64,000 nt of DNA, from NCBI GenBank assembly GCA_022496205.1, contig WTXD01000082.1:1-64000 (forward strand), read 5' to 3'. Positions 1 to 11,990 of the stretch are shown here, piece after piece (within the stretch, counting starts at the first letter, position 1; each line of letters opens with the position of its first letter). This DNA comes from Gloeopeniophorella convolvens. Lineage: Eukaryota > Basidiomycota > Agaricomycetes > Russulales. The notes under the pieces are model-generated. The model had not been told where the DNA came from, made no database searches, and saw nothing but the letters and a program-made list of their open reading frames with translations. The position numbers and the translations under genes are program-made.

Positions 1-522
1 GCCGCTGATGATGCTCTCCTCACCTGGCCACCGAAGGCTCTTGAACCACCCCCCTGCGGACAGGTCCCCCCCCACCCCAGCCTTCCTCGCCTGTTTCGGA
101 TGGCGACGTAGGCGGATCCATCGCTGTCTGCCGTGGAAGGCATCAATCCGAATGCTGCGTTTGCCTGCACGCGCACGTGAGCGGATTCATTGCGGGGCTG
201 CGGGGAAACCAGCACACCATTGCAGGTTGCTGCTGGGCACTAGGCGACCGCGCCGCTGGCGGACCCGGTGCACAACCCATGCTGCCAGCGTGCGCTGTAT
301 GTAGCATGTTCCGCGGGGCTGACGCAGGCTTGGGCGCAGCTCAACCGAAGCTTTGTCACCACCTATGTAGCTCTTGAACGTCCATAGGTGTGAACCGCAC
401 GGTTTCATGCGCGTTTGCTCTGAGCTAGGAGCAGAGCAGGGCTCTAGGGGGATTGTAAATACCAAACCGTTGAGACCGGCTAGGATACTCACCTCGCTTC
501 GTGTCCCTGGTGCTGCTGCCTG
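1..522. other. No gene recognised
   Basis: Short reading frames occur on both strands, but none has a recognisable protein pattern or a convincing start and intron structure. I see no RNA gene or long repeat here. Confidence 0.5.
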
Positions 523-1231
523 TACTGCGGCGTGACGTCAAATGGAATTGTAACACCAAATGGAATTTTCAAAGATGTCCTCGCGCGCCAGTGACCGCCA
601 GGCATAGCAATCTGAGAATTACATACATCATCCTGTGCACCTGAGTTACAGTCCTGAGAGATTGGTGCAATTCAACGAATACTATGGCGGAAGAAATCAG
701 TCTTGAGGGGGATCCCACAGTTTTCACCAGTAATCGGCCAGAAACCATAACAACAGCTCTGTATGCTCCATAACCCGAACTGTTGTGTCCTATACATATA
801 TCAACATCTCTGTCTAGTTTCCGCAGTGATTTGATGAGTGCAATATCGAATCCTGGAGGTGTTGTGAGAGGGAGCACGGGCGTGACAGGGAAGTTGAGAC
901 TCCGACTCGATCGCGATCAGAGCTCTGCGGGTAAAGGCATAAGATAAGATTATCATCTAAGATCTCATCAGGCGGTGTTGGTTTCGCCTGTTGTCCGGCA
1001 GGCCGGCAAGCGTGACAGTTTGTGACGCGCCCGCCGCTCTTGCAGGGAGTTCGACATCAATTTCGGCCTCGTTCTGGCACACTCAGATCTCAATGAAAAA
1101 ATACACAACTTGGTGAACGCATAGATGTTACATGCAAGAACATACCTTGCAAGTTTTGTGTTGTAGGCCCGCCAAATGAAGCAGATATTTGGCAAATGGA
1201 ATTTAATTCCATTTGACGTTACACCGCAGTA
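523..1231. mobile_element. Non-autonomous TA-flanked inverted-repeat element, about 705 bp
   Basis: The stretch 525-549 (beginning CTGCGGCGTGACG and ending CAAATGGAATT) is matched in reverse complement at 1205-1229 with 23 of 25 bases identical. Directly outside both repeats lies the dinucleotide TA (523-524 and 1230-1231), the target-site duplication expected for Tc1/mariner-type elements. The word AAATGGAATT recurs just inside both ends. No transposase frame is visible between the repeats, so this looks like a deletion derivative or MITE mobilised in trans. The superfamily assignment rests only on the TA duplication. Confidence 0.65.
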
Positions 1232-3600
1232 AATGCCTGCACCCTCGATCTCGGCAGTCTTGAGGCGGACGCTCGACTTCGCAAGCAGCGAGCACCCAAC
1301 CCGTTCCCGATTTTGTCGCAGATCTGCCATAGCTCATGTTTCAACCATTCCAGGCACTAGCTATGCAGCTCACCTTCGCAGGGTCTCGTCCCCTGGGAGG
1401 CGCCGTGCACCGCGCTTCTTCCAGGGATGATACGCGCGCCGCGCACGGTCGTACACCGCTTTCTCCCCGCGGGATCATACTGCTCGCGCGGGAAGATCAC
1501 AGCGAACGGCGCAAAACACGACCCAGGAGCATACTCACCGATATGGGCCTATAATCCCCGGGACGTCCAAGAATCGTATTCCAGAATGATGCTATCTTCA
1601 CTGAGATTGTTCCTCCGCCCCCCGCACGCCAGCGCCCGCCGACCGGCAATACCATCCAAACTCACTAGACAATGCTGCTCGAGCTCCTCTTTCACGCGCT
1701 GCGCTTCTTCCCAAGTAAAGGGGCCAGTGCGACAGACAATGCCTGGATACTCTGTCAGCGATGTGCAGATCTGTAGTATATCATTACGCGCCGTATTCTT
1801 TCTCGAACTGGGTGGGTGAAATCCACTTGGTAGCAAGCAGATCTGCTACGGTGGCCATATCGACCTCCTAAGGCACAGTGTTAGCACTCAGTGCTGGCGT
1901 CACAGGAAGCACGTGTTTTTCTTTCTATGTTCGAGACGTCGACACCGTACTATCGTGTTTGGGAAACTGCAGTCTTGAAGGTCCCAATTATACGGCACGC
2001 AGAGGCAAAAAATGCGTTTGAACTAATCTAATGCGTTCAAATGTTTTCCACACTAACGATGTAACAATGAGGCAAAGCGGCAGGCGGCGTGCGGAGGCTT
2101 GACGAAGGCAGACGATGGAAGAGCAGAGGGAGCCGGGCAGCGGCCCGATGAACCGACTATAGCAAGTGAGCTTCGCGGCGGCAGGTAAGGCGCGCCGGCT
2201 TGTAAAGTTGTACCGCAGCCTCCCACTGGAGATCGACCCAAATTTTCTGAGTAGGGAATGTATCCGAAATGTCAGATATCCTTACCATTTTCGTGTGTGC
2301 AATACGAAAGTCGATTTCCTGTCCCTTTCGGGCACCTTTCCCAGTATGTGGTGCAGGAAATTCGACACGTAAATCGGGAGGGCCGGTCCGCGTGAGCTGT
2401 ACGACACGCTAAGTCGATATTTGGCTGGAGCCCCTGTCTCTACCCCTCTTTCCACTCTATGCCTCCGCGTCTGGACTACGACTCACGCAGGATGATCCCC
2501 TGCCCATGTCAGGAGTACAAGTCACACAAGCCGCCCCTCAATCAACTTGCTCGGACCTCGCGCTCCCACTTGCTACGCGAGCGCATCGCAAATCTCACAG
2601 AGGAGGCCCGGGAGCGAGACCGCACTTCACAGGTCGGAAAATGATGCAAGACCGCTCGACCCCCATCGCATACACCACCCCCCAACCATCCAGCGTCGCC
2701 CAAATATCGCCACGATTCTAGTGACTTTCCCGAGGAGGTATATGCGGACTCGGATGCTCGTGGTGCGTCGCGCGGACTCGTTTTCTGAGACGATCTCTCG
2801 AAGAGGCACCGCACATCACATTTACAGGCTCCCACTCTTCCCCCGAGCCTTACCAGGGCTTCCCTGAGCTGACAGAATATGACCTCTGTGGCGCACTATC
2901 TCCGATGTATCACAAGGAGGCTCGCCCGGCCTTCGCTCTCCTGCTGCACTAGCTTCGGATATCTTTCGCTTGCCTTCTCTAATTCTTTTTTTTAAATCCA
3001 TTAACGTGCACCTCGAGGTACAGAACCCCACGTAGCACGACCTCCTCCAATTCTACCACGCTCTGGCTTGCCGGTTCTGAGGCCTCAGGTACACGACGAC
3101 GCAGGTGCTATTCGCGATGAGCATGCGTCTGCTGTGGAGTGTGATTCGATTGGTCTCTTCGCGCGCGAGTCGATCTTGGCACGCTCGGAGGTTCAGATCC
3201 TGAAAAGAGGTGCGTACGGATAGCTCATTGCTCTCTGCCTTGAGCATGTCCTCACGTGGCCTCCGTCTAGCGCGTCCAGGCGATATCGATGCAGTGCCAC
3301 CAGCTGGCGGCCTGATGTTATTGTGCCCAGGGCCTCCAAGGCCTGCGCGCTTGCATCCAAGGCTGCAAGGTGGCCCTCTACACCGCTCGCCCATGCGCAC
3401 GGTCACATCGTCGAGCTCCTCCCGTACGTCCGACACCACGACGCGCTCGGCCTTCCTGTCACCCTTACGCATATCTTTTCCCAGGTCCTCAAGGCGCTGT
3501 TCCACGGCTTGCAAAGTATGTGCTGTTGCCAAGTTGTCAGCAACCCGTGATCTCCTAGCGGACGCTTCGGCACGCGCAGCCGCAAAGGTGCGTGCATCCA
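1232..3600. other. Gene-poor stretch with no supported gene
   Basis: I recognise no complete gene. A plus-strand fragment starting at 2459 (MPPRLDYDS, then IPCPCQEYKSHK) faintly resembles the Cys-rich start of proteins that accompany basidiomycete KDZ transposons, but it soon breaks up. The minus frame 3053-3601 is helical-looking but directly precedes, on the other strand, the decayed Est1-like gene, so I treat it as a shadow. Confidence 0.35.
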
Positions 3601-3619
3601 CCGTAGCGGCACGGCATTA

Positions 3620-4640
3620 GCTCACTGACGGCTGCGGCGGCCGCCCGATGGAGATGGAGATGCTCGACGCGGTCGATGCTCCCGCCGAGACGCCCGCCGA
3701 CGGCGTGTGGAACGACAACAAGGACGACAAGCCAACCCGCGCGCAGCTCGCATGGCGCCGCACCGCGTGGGCAGGTGCGAAGCTCGCACGGTTCGTGCCC
3801 GGCTTCCGGTGGGGCGGTAAGCGCGCCTGGGCGGTCGACGGCGTGCTCTCGGACAAGGTGCGCGCATGGGCTGCGGAGGACCGCGCGTCGTCGACTGGGC
3901 ATGCGCTGCGTCGACTGGCACGCGCCGTTGACGCGGACGGCGACGAGGTGATGGACGTCGTCGAGGACGCCGGTGAAGGCGACGACGAGGACGCGAGCGA
4001 GGGCGACGAGAATGACTCGGAGGAGATTCGCGCGCTCAAGGTGCATCCACCCTTTTGTGTGTTCTGCGCATGGGAACTCGTTAGCTTACGGGCTGGCCGC
4101 GCGCTGCCACTTAGGCTCGCCGCCGCCACCTTCGGAGCCTGCTGCAGGCATCCGCGCCGCCATCAGCACTGGGTGGCAAGCCCCCGCGCACGCGCCGCTG
4201 CCACAACCCTGTGCGCACACGCGCGCCGGCACGCCCGCTGCTGCAGCTCGTGCCGGGTACACCGTGCTGGTGCTCGACGCCAACCTTTTTTCATCCGTCG
4301 CGGCGCTGGTGACGAGCCTGTGCTGGACGGTCGTCGTGCCGCTGCCAGCGATCATGGAGCTCGACGGGCTTGCGGCGGCGCCCGCACCGCTCGGCGACGC
4401 CGCGCGGGCGGCGGTCGCGTCTGTTGTTGCGCACGTGCGCTCGCACGCAGATGCGCTCAAAGTGCAGACGTCGCGCGGGAACTACCTCGCGTCGCTCACC
4501 GTGCGGCGCGAGCTCGTCGACTTTGACAACCCGCAGCCGCAGGGGTGCAGCATGGACGAATCCTCAAGTTGGCGCGCTAGCAGGACGAGCGCTGGGCCGA
4601 CCGCTCCGCGACTCGAGACCCGGCCGGCGGAGGGCGCGGG
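3620..4640 (+). pseudogene. Decayed Est1/SMG6-type PIN-domain protein gene
   Basis: Two plus-strand frames read as consecutive parts of one Est1/SMG6-family protein. The first (about 3648-4040) has the Trp-rich stretch WAGAKLARFVPGFRWGGKR, AWAVDGVLSDK and an acidic run ending EEIRALK. The second, in another frame from about 4249, has the PIN core: YTVLVLDAN (metal-binding Asp), LCWTVVVPLPAIMELDGLA, and RSHADALKVQTSRGNYLASL. Family members act in telomere maintenance or nonsense-mediated decay, and the PIN fold is RNase-like. After the PIN core the homology continues only through a frameshift near 4560 (MDE, then ILKLAR) and a TAG before QDERWADRS. Most of the N-terminal helical domain is missing. 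I read it as a truncated, frameshifted relic; the family call is from memory of its motifs. Confidence 0.7.
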
Positions 4641-5990
4641 AGTCACGCTGCGCTGGTCGAAAGCAGCTAGACGTGAAAGCAGTGAATGCGCGCACACCTG
4701 GCCACAGCAACGCAAGGCTATTATCAACATGCCTGCGGCCACCCTTCTAACGCGGGATCGATGTTGGGGTCCCGGGCCTGACTTGCGAACGGGTTCTTGT
4801 ACCCTCCAACGGCTGAAGAAGATTGGTAAGCGTATGGTCACTTCGGATGAGGGCAAGGCACTGACTGCCACCCCCAGGGGTAGGAGCCCCGGCCAATGAG
4901 CCTCGCGCACGCTTTGTAGGATCAGGACGTGGGGCCCGCGGGCTACGAGAGAGGGAGCCAGCCGCAAGAGGGCGAGCAGCAGGTTGAGAAGCCATGAGTC
5001 TGAGGTATCTAAACGCGACGCGATGTCCACAACAGCGTGCTGGCTGGCCGACTTTATAGCCGCGAGATATAGGGACCCTCGTCGGGCCCACCGTTCTAAG
5101 CGGATGTGCAGGATCTGCGACGTGCTATCTACGAGCGGGGAGGACGCGTGGCCGCGCCTTTCCGTGTCTCGCACAACATCTCCCAGGGTCGTGCGCACGT
5201 GGATATGTGCTTATATCGATAAGGAATACGCTTGCATTGTTTACTATCATGCAAAGAGGGAGCAATGGTGCGCGCGCGAGCCACAACGAGCCAGGGGGAG
5301 GGGAGCCCGAGCATCCATGCGCCAGCACCTGACATCGAAAACGCGAGAAGTCAGGAAATGTGCAGGAGATTCGGCTTTTCCTGCACTCTGCGCATATCGG
5401 ATGCATATCCTGCCAGGGAAGCCGTCGGAAACGTTCTTGAAATGTCCGGGATGGTTGAAATTTCCGCGCCATATCGGGTCGGAAATTCGTGTCGATCTCC
5501 AGTGTCCAGGACCGGCTTGGGGGATCCCATCGCCGTGCAGGTCGCGACACGTATTGTCACTGCGCCGGAATAATCGGGCCGTCTTTCCTCTCCTTTTCCT
5601 CTACTTCTACTTTTTCTGACCACGGTGGTCAGTATGCCTTCAGTCTTTGCAATCGTAACTAGGGAAGTAAAGGCCCTGAATGGGATCAGTGTGATTACTG
5701 ATCGCACCTAAGCCAGGTACTAGCTCGAGCAGCGGTCCCACAAAGAGTGGCCCCCTGCCCGAGCATGACCCTCTCGTACACGACGCCGACACAACGCAAG
5801 GAGCGTCTTTGCACCCAGAACAATAGAGGATGCGGCGGGTGAGTCTCTCGTGTGCGTCCCGCGTTGATCGGGGGTGCAGGGATCCGCGCGATATCCATTT
5901 GCCCATCGCCACTTTTACGTTTATTGCGACTCGCCCCAAAATATACCCTCGCGCAAGCACTCGCCGGCGGCAACTCACACATCCCTCCCA
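4641..5990. other. No gene recognised
   Basis: Several overlapping frames exist on both strands with no recognisable product. A perfect 17-bp palindrome-like stem (CTGACCACGGTGGTCAG) lies near 5617-5633 after a pyrimidine tract. It could be a chance hairpin. Confidence 0.45.
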
Positions 5991-6370
5991 ATGTCATCCC
6001 CTGCGAAGACTTCCACAGTAAGTCCCTCCAGTTCCTCGCGCTATTCGCAGCGACTCCGACACCTTCCCGAAGGTCTGGCAGTTTCTAGACCTCGAGGCCG
6101 AACCCAGATGATGATGGGGAGGAGGACATTGACGAGGAGCAGGAGTGGGGTGCGCCCTCTTATCCATCGTGCTATACACTCATGCTCAGCAGGAACGATG
6201 CAGAATCCTTCTCCGGCGACAATGAAGACTTGGCCTCCGAGGATCAATACCCCACGGATCCACCAAGGCGAGAGCTCGCCGAAGCGGCCGAAGACGCTGG
6301 GGCGTTGGAAGGTGCCTTCGAACGGAAGGCTACGACCACGGTCGCTCTAACGAGGCCGCCGGCCTGGTAA
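5991..6370 (+). CDS. Small acidic hypothetical protein (two-exon model)
   Basis: ATG at 5991 starts MSSPAKTST (exon 1, 5991-6017). A 71-nt intron with a GTAAGT donor and a TCTAG acceptor (6018-6088) leads in phase to exon 2 (6089-6370). The predicted 102 residues are rich in Asp and Glu (PDDDGEEDIDEEQEW) and otherwise unremarkable. The stop TAA at 6368-6370 overlaps a perfect GTAAGT donor at 6367, so the transcript may splice onward, perhaps into the coiled-coil gene at 6648. I do not recognise a family. The next gene starts with a similar short Ser/Lys leader followed by an acidic patch. Confidence 0.4.
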
Positions 6371-6647
6371 GTAGCTAGAGTTGGACGTCGTTCGGTGCGG
6401 GCGGCGTCCTCAAATGGAAAGGTGAGTCATTGTCGTCGGCGCGGAGCCGTTCGCTTTGATGAACACCGTCACCGACAAGGTCGCATGTTGGGGCGCAATA
6501 CCTCCATTGTAACTACCCGAGCCCCGCTCGTTGATGCTCCACAATACAGAGCTTACGCATATCCGACGGCGCTCAGAACGGTAACCTGCTTTAAAAGTAC
6601 GTGCGTGGCCCAGCGTGATACCTCAACCAATCACCCCGCCCGCTCCG

Positions 6648-7531
6648 ATGTCACCAGGAAGCAAGCGCTCGCACCCTGCTGACGGCCCTACCAGCAAGCG
6701 GACCAAGACGTACCAGGGTGCTAGGATGACGGCGACGGTAAGCGGCCCCTCCAGAGATCCGGTGGCAACCACGGCTCACCGCCGTTAGCATAGGCGCAAC
6801 CGCAAACGCCACCAGTCTATACGGCGCTCACCTCGGATGAAGATGAGGACTGCGCTTCGTCCGACGTGGAGGTGGTAGAGAGCGAGCCCGGGGAGAGCTC
6901 CTACGACGTTCCAGGTAAGCGGCCTCGAATCTCAGCTGATTAAACTGATGCACTGTATGCAGAGCACGCAGAAGATTTGGTGAGAGCCCTCCTCAGTTTG
7001 AGGGCAAGCAGGGTCGAGAACGACGGGAGCCGGGAGGTGGTCCGATCAGCGAAGTCCAGGGTGCACCAGCTCAAGCAGGAGCTCTCAGAGGCCGACGAGA
7101 CGGTAAAGAGAGAGGTCGAGAGATTCCGGGGCTTTGCCGCTGGGGAGTGGGCTGTGAGGTACACCGTCGAAGAAGGCCCCGAAGGTATCCGCTCCCTCAT
7201 GCGCAAGTTCGGTCAAATTTTCACTGGCCTTACTGACGCGCTGCACACAGCCAGCGTGGCCGATCTGGTGGGGAGCTGCGTCAAGGTGGAGCTGGTCAAA
7301 GCCCAGCTGGCGTGGACGGGAAAAGCGCTCCAAGAAGCGGGCGAGGCCTTGGAAGATGCCAAGGATGAACGCGAGATGGCCCGGGCCAACCTCGAAGCAG
7401 CAGAGCGGGAATTTGTTAAGGCGGCCGAGAGATGTGAGGCCGCCCTCACTAACCAACCGTCGGCGAACGACGAGGTCGAGGCCATCCTCCGTCACCTCAA
7501 GGCTGTTGGGCTCTCACAGGACTGGTTGTAG
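6648..7531 (+). CDS. Coiled-coil hypothetical protein, three exons
   Basis: Exons 6648-6737, 6794-6914 and 6963-7531 join in frame to 259 residues. The introns of 56 and 48 nt have GTAAGC donors and TAG or CAG acceptors. The N-terminus (MSPGSKRSHPADG, then SKRTK) is basic, followed by an acidic patch (TSDEDED, VEVVESEPGE). From about residue 75 the protein is almost entirely helical, with heptad-like runs such as VHQLKQELSEADETVKREVE and EALEDAKDEREMARANLEAA, and no Cys or His motifs. No catalytic signature is visible and I do not recognise the family. Nuclear localisation is possible from the basic leader. The start is uncertain because a donor at 6367 could link it to the upstream frame. 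Confidence 0.6.
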
Positions 7532-9845
7532 ACATGCCGGCCGCACTTCCTGACTCCGGGATACAAGCTGGACGTCACCTCGCGCCTGCGTCGCCTTTCC
7601 CATTTCCATGCTTTATATTTACCCCCATGTATTCTACGATCTCTCTGCAAAGTGCCACCTCAGGCCTATACCTGCCTGAATCTTCAATGCCATCGCGCGC
7701 GTAATGATAAGATTGTCGTCGGTTGCCTGGGAGATGGCCGATGAACGCTGATAATCGCCCCCGGGTCTGAGCCCTGTGTTGAATGTACGTCGATTCGCGG
7801 CAAACGCGCAGCGGTTGCACGTCGTAAATACAACTGATTTATACCACAGAGCGCCCGTAATAAACCTACTGCGACTGGATGCCGCACACGCTTGAAAACC
7901 GCGTGCGCGCGACGCCTACAACCGGCGAGTGTGGGGAGAGCTCAGCCACACGCGCTGCGCGTGATCCGATTGCAATGCCCTGGGCGCTTCTCAGCTTGAG
8001 CACCGAGCGGCCAGCCCCAAATTTAACTGCGCCAACGACTGTAGATTAACGCTCAACCTCCAACATCTATGATTCAACAATCGCTCTAGGGTATGTCCTA
8101 TAATAATACCCCCGTAAGGCGCTTGCTGACTCTCGGGTTAGAGGAACCTATACATGCAAGCAACGAGGGCCATCATGGCGCAGCTAGAGCCGGGCTACCT
8201 TGTCAGCGATCGCATGTTCATGGCAGCGCTTCCCAGCGGTGCGCCTCATTCCTGCCATTACCTGCCAGGGTTCTAACCTTTTCTTCTCGCCCAACCGCAG
8301 TGACCTGCCCACCATACTCGCATGATTCTCTATTCCAATCATGTGGTCCGCACGCGGCTTTGCGCGCGTGAGCACAGCGTTTCCGAGGCTCTCGCGCGCT
8401 TAACAGTCGGTGACAGCGGTTATCGACATGGATGACGCCTGGCACTATGTATAGCCATGATATGTTGACCCGCGAAAGCTGACTTCAGGAGCAGCGCCGA
8501 CCCCTCGAAGGCCCACTGGCCCCGTCAAATGCACCCCCGTTGCTGACCCGTTGAGCAATCCCATCTCCAGAGGCGCATGGCTCAAGCATACTCGCGTGCA
8601 ACCCGCCAAGCGCTGTGCGTTTCAGATGTGAAGGCTGAGAGGCAGATGGCGCGCGAGAAAGCGGAGCGCGACAAACACCCTGGCACGAGCGCTCGATTCC
8701 GGCACGCCCTCGCGGTTCGCCTCTCCTGCGCCCGCGTACTCTATCCGTCCTCACCCCCCTCATCCTTCGGAGTCTCGCCCATATACTCTCAAAACACATA
8801 TATCTGACTTCCTCTACCCCTACAACGCCGCAAGAACAGGCCGGAACAGCTTCCATCGCCACCGATCAGCACCCTAGGGGGCCGGAGAGGCCGAAGGAGG
8901 GTTCGCGGTGCGTATCCATGTGCCTTGCGTCTGCTTTATCTCACTTATAGCTTGTCTAGCAGCCCAGGTTGGTCCGCAAGGGTGCGATAAGGCGTAGGAA
9001 GGGTGGGGACGCGCGCCAGAAGGCTAAGGCACGCACCTACGCGTCCTAGCCCTCTGATCTCAGCTGGCCGCTCATTGATCTCCCGTATAGCCCCCTAAAT
9101 CGCACCCGGATGGCCAAAATGAAGGCGCGTCAGCCCGCGATGCAGAGCGTGGGGACGTGTGGGAGGCCAGCAGCGAGGAGGGCCGCCGTCACCACGCTTA
9201 GGGCCAGCGCTGGCCCTCTTTACCGCGCTTTGATGGATAGGTGCTCAATGTTTAGTACTCTACGGCCCTGTGGCACGCCTAGGCCGGGTCAACCATGGGT
9301 AGTCTCCGTTCTTTACGCACACATCTGCCCGCCTACCCTAGTGCTACGCAGCACTCGGCCCCGCGCCATCGCACGGCCTCCGCTTACGCGCCCGCTACCC
9401 GCACTCAGCGCGCCCACTGGCATCGTCATAGCGTTCTTTGAGTTCTTCGTAAGTTTGTCTTCACCATTTTCACCGCGCGGATGTAGCTGTGGCCGCAGCT
9501 GCGGCCGCAGCCTGCCACCGCTGCGCGCTGGTTGCGGTAGGCGAGGGCTGCGCAGCGGGATGCCTACATCATACGAGGGGCGATGAGCAGCAGCTATTCT
9601 TTACTCGCGAGGGTCATGTATGTCACTGCATTGCTAGTAATGCATCTACCTGGTCTGCTTTCAGATGTACAGCAGAAAGAAATCAAGGCGCGTGCATGCA
9701 GGGGGCGCACGAAGGTCTGCGGGGGCTTGCACGCGGCGAGGCGTGTCGCGCATCTTTCTCCACCGCGGCCACGTAGGCACAGTTGTAGCGCATAGGCGCA
9801 TAGCACCTGTAGCCCATTCCTATTTTACATGGCCCTTCGCAACTT
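7532..9845. other. Long stretch without a recognised gene
   Basis: More than 2.3 kb with only short, mutually overlapping frames. None shows domain patterns, and splice-consistent continuations were not found. The GC-rich frames around 9110-9586 are open on more than one frame and look like composition effects. Confidence 0.45.
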
Positions 9846-10005
9846 CCCCCTGTTTTATGTGACGCTATGTAGCGGGTAGCGAATCAGCGACTACTCTGTA
9901 GGGCTATGTAACGGGCAGTAAATTACCCATTGCTATATGGGGCTATGCAACGATGGCACATATACGTAGCCTATGAGGGCCTACGTAATGGGACCCGTTG
10001 CTACA
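9846..10005. repeat. Degenerate tandem repeat (CTATGTAACGGG-like units)
   Basis: Variants of the word GCTATGTAGCGGGTA recur about every 30-40 bases: CGCTATGTAGCGGGTAGCGA, GGCTATGTAACGGGCAGTAA, GGCTATGCAACGATGG, CCTACGTAATGGGACCCG. This is a decayed minisatellite with no coding content. Confidence 0.55.
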
Positions 10006-10740
10006 ACAGCTTTGAAGGTGAGATTTTTTTCCTGATGTAGGGGTCCAATGGCATAAGGGGCGCGTCAAGAAGTATGGAGGAATCGTATGACGAGTGAAAG
10101 ATAAGCGTCCCCGAGTCATGGAGTCGGAACGGAGCTCGTATCGTACACGGAAGATAAGCAGAAAAAGAAAAGTATCGTACAGTTCTTGACAGTATACTCC
10201 CCCGAGTCGCCGCCATCGAACATATTTGAAATCACGCTACGACAAGTCCCCGAATTGGCAGGTCTCCCCGATTCGGTCGTTGCGATCCCACGCCGCCCGC
10301 AGCCCGTACGGTGACCGCGATCCGCGTTCGCACTCGTACCGCAATAAGTCCCCTTCTCCACCAGCCAAACATGATCCAGCACCCTTCCCTCTACTGTCCC
10401 CTACCCTCATAACCCAAGAAGACAGCACCCCCATCCCTGGCCCGAGCCACTCGAGGCCCTGGGACAAATCTGCAAGCCACCATCAAGATCACTTCAGCAC
10501 CACTCCCGGTGCTGGTCCCTCTAGCCACACCACTCTCCTTCAAAGCCTTGACAAGATAGCTGGAGGTTCCTCCGATTTCAAACCAGGCCCACCCCCCAAG
10601 AAGATGTGGCAATTCTAGCTGAGTTTTCATGGCAAGATGAGTTGTGTACTGTACATCATCATCCATGGACTCTAGCACATTTTTGTGCCAATAAATTATG
10701 TTCTATAGCTCATCCACAGCTTGTAGCACCCCAAGAGACT
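10006..10740. other. Ser/Pro-rich open frame without ATG, possibly a gene remnant
   Basis: A plus-strand frame 10226-10618 encodes about 130 residues rich in Ser, Pro and His (for example PGPSHSRPWDKSASHHQDH) and ends at a TAG. It lacks an ATG at its 5' end, so if real it is an internal or last exon. An AATAAA-like word follows near 10690. I do not recognise it; it might be a piece of a mobile-element ORF. Confidence 0.25.
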
Positions 10741-10749
10741 ACGTTTCTA

Positions 10750-11990
10750 AGATTTTGATTGTGAGATAGTGCGGGAGCATTATCCGCGTTCCCGAGTTTC
10801 GTGTCGGGTGGCAGCCGAGGTGTCCGTTCCACCACCACCACCACCACCACACCACTATCGCCGTCACCACTACCGCCACTGCTCCTCCACACCTCGAGAA
10901 TGCCGACCGCGGTGTGACGACAGTCAACCGAGCAACAACGAAAACGTGCGCACGGCGGCTGCAGACGCCACGATGACCGCTCTCTCGCCACCGCCGCCTC
11001 CTCACCCTTTCACCACCACCTCCCCCCACGCTCCACGAGGACGCCGCTCGACGAACGGCTAAGCGATGCCGGCGTGCGTGGCGGCGCGCGCGCGCCCTGC
11101 TGCATCGTTGTCGTCATTGCTGCCTCCTCTGCCACCTCCCCACCTCCGTCCACCGCCTCCTCCCGCCTCTTCCCACCTCCTCCCCATCGCCTCTCGAGCG
11201 CCACGATGACAGCCATCGTGGTGTCAAGACGAATGGCCGAGCGACGGCGGTGCACGCATGCGCCGCGCACAATTCGTGGCGGCGGCGGCATCTTCTTGTG
11301 GCAGCCGTAGACGCCGCGAACTGCGCGTGCACGCCATCGCGTCGCCACCGCCACCGTCGCCTCCTCCCGCCGCCACCCCCTCCCACTACTGCCACCTCCT
11401 CTCGACCACCACGACGCCGACAGCGGCACGAAGATGAACGTGCACGCACACGCTGCTGCGTCGTTGCGGGCGCCGGTCGTTGCCCCGCGCGCGAGCGATG
11501 GTGAGTGCGGGCGGCTCGAGCCCGAGCGAGTTCGCGGGGTGGGGCGAGGACGGGCGCGAGTGCATGGTCGGCGATGCACGGTAGCGACAGCGGTGCCTGC
11601 TGCGGTGCCACACGTGAGTGCGCAATTCGCGGTGGCCATGGTTGCATCGTCTTGATGCGACCGCAGACGCCGCGAATTGTGCTCGCTCACCGGTGCATCG
11701 TCGTGATCGTCGCGGCCTCCTCTCGCGCCTCGTCGTCCCATATTCCGTACCAACAGCTGGCGACGACCTCACACTGCGTGTGCATGAATCGCCGCGGTGG
11801 TGATGATGCGGCGTCTCCCCTCGTGTCCTCCTCCCGCGGCTCCCCGTCCCGGGTGCTGCACCGGCGGCAAGTGTCGACGCCGCATGGCGCGTGCACAGTA
11901 CGGGTCGAGGAGCTGTGACCATCGCTCGCACACGCGCGTAGCGAGCTCATTCTCGCGCGCCTTCGTCAGCCTCTAGCCTTCTGTGTCGCA
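10750..11990. repeat. GC-rich minisatellite-like block with (CCA)n
   Basis: A perfect (CCA)n run lies near 10829-10851. The rest consists of imperfect repeats of modules such as GACGCCGCGAATTG and GTGCACGC with CCTCC-rich spacers, for example near 11320, 11610 and 11665. Many frames are open on both strands at once, which is what a GC-rich stop-poor repeat produces. The long predicted peptides here (Arg, Ala and Ser rich) are not credible genes. Confidence 0.6.

Noticed and set aside
11010..11753. 247-residue minus frame and its overlapping neighbours
   Set aside because: They sit in the minisatellite-like block, overlap each other on both strands and have no family pattern.
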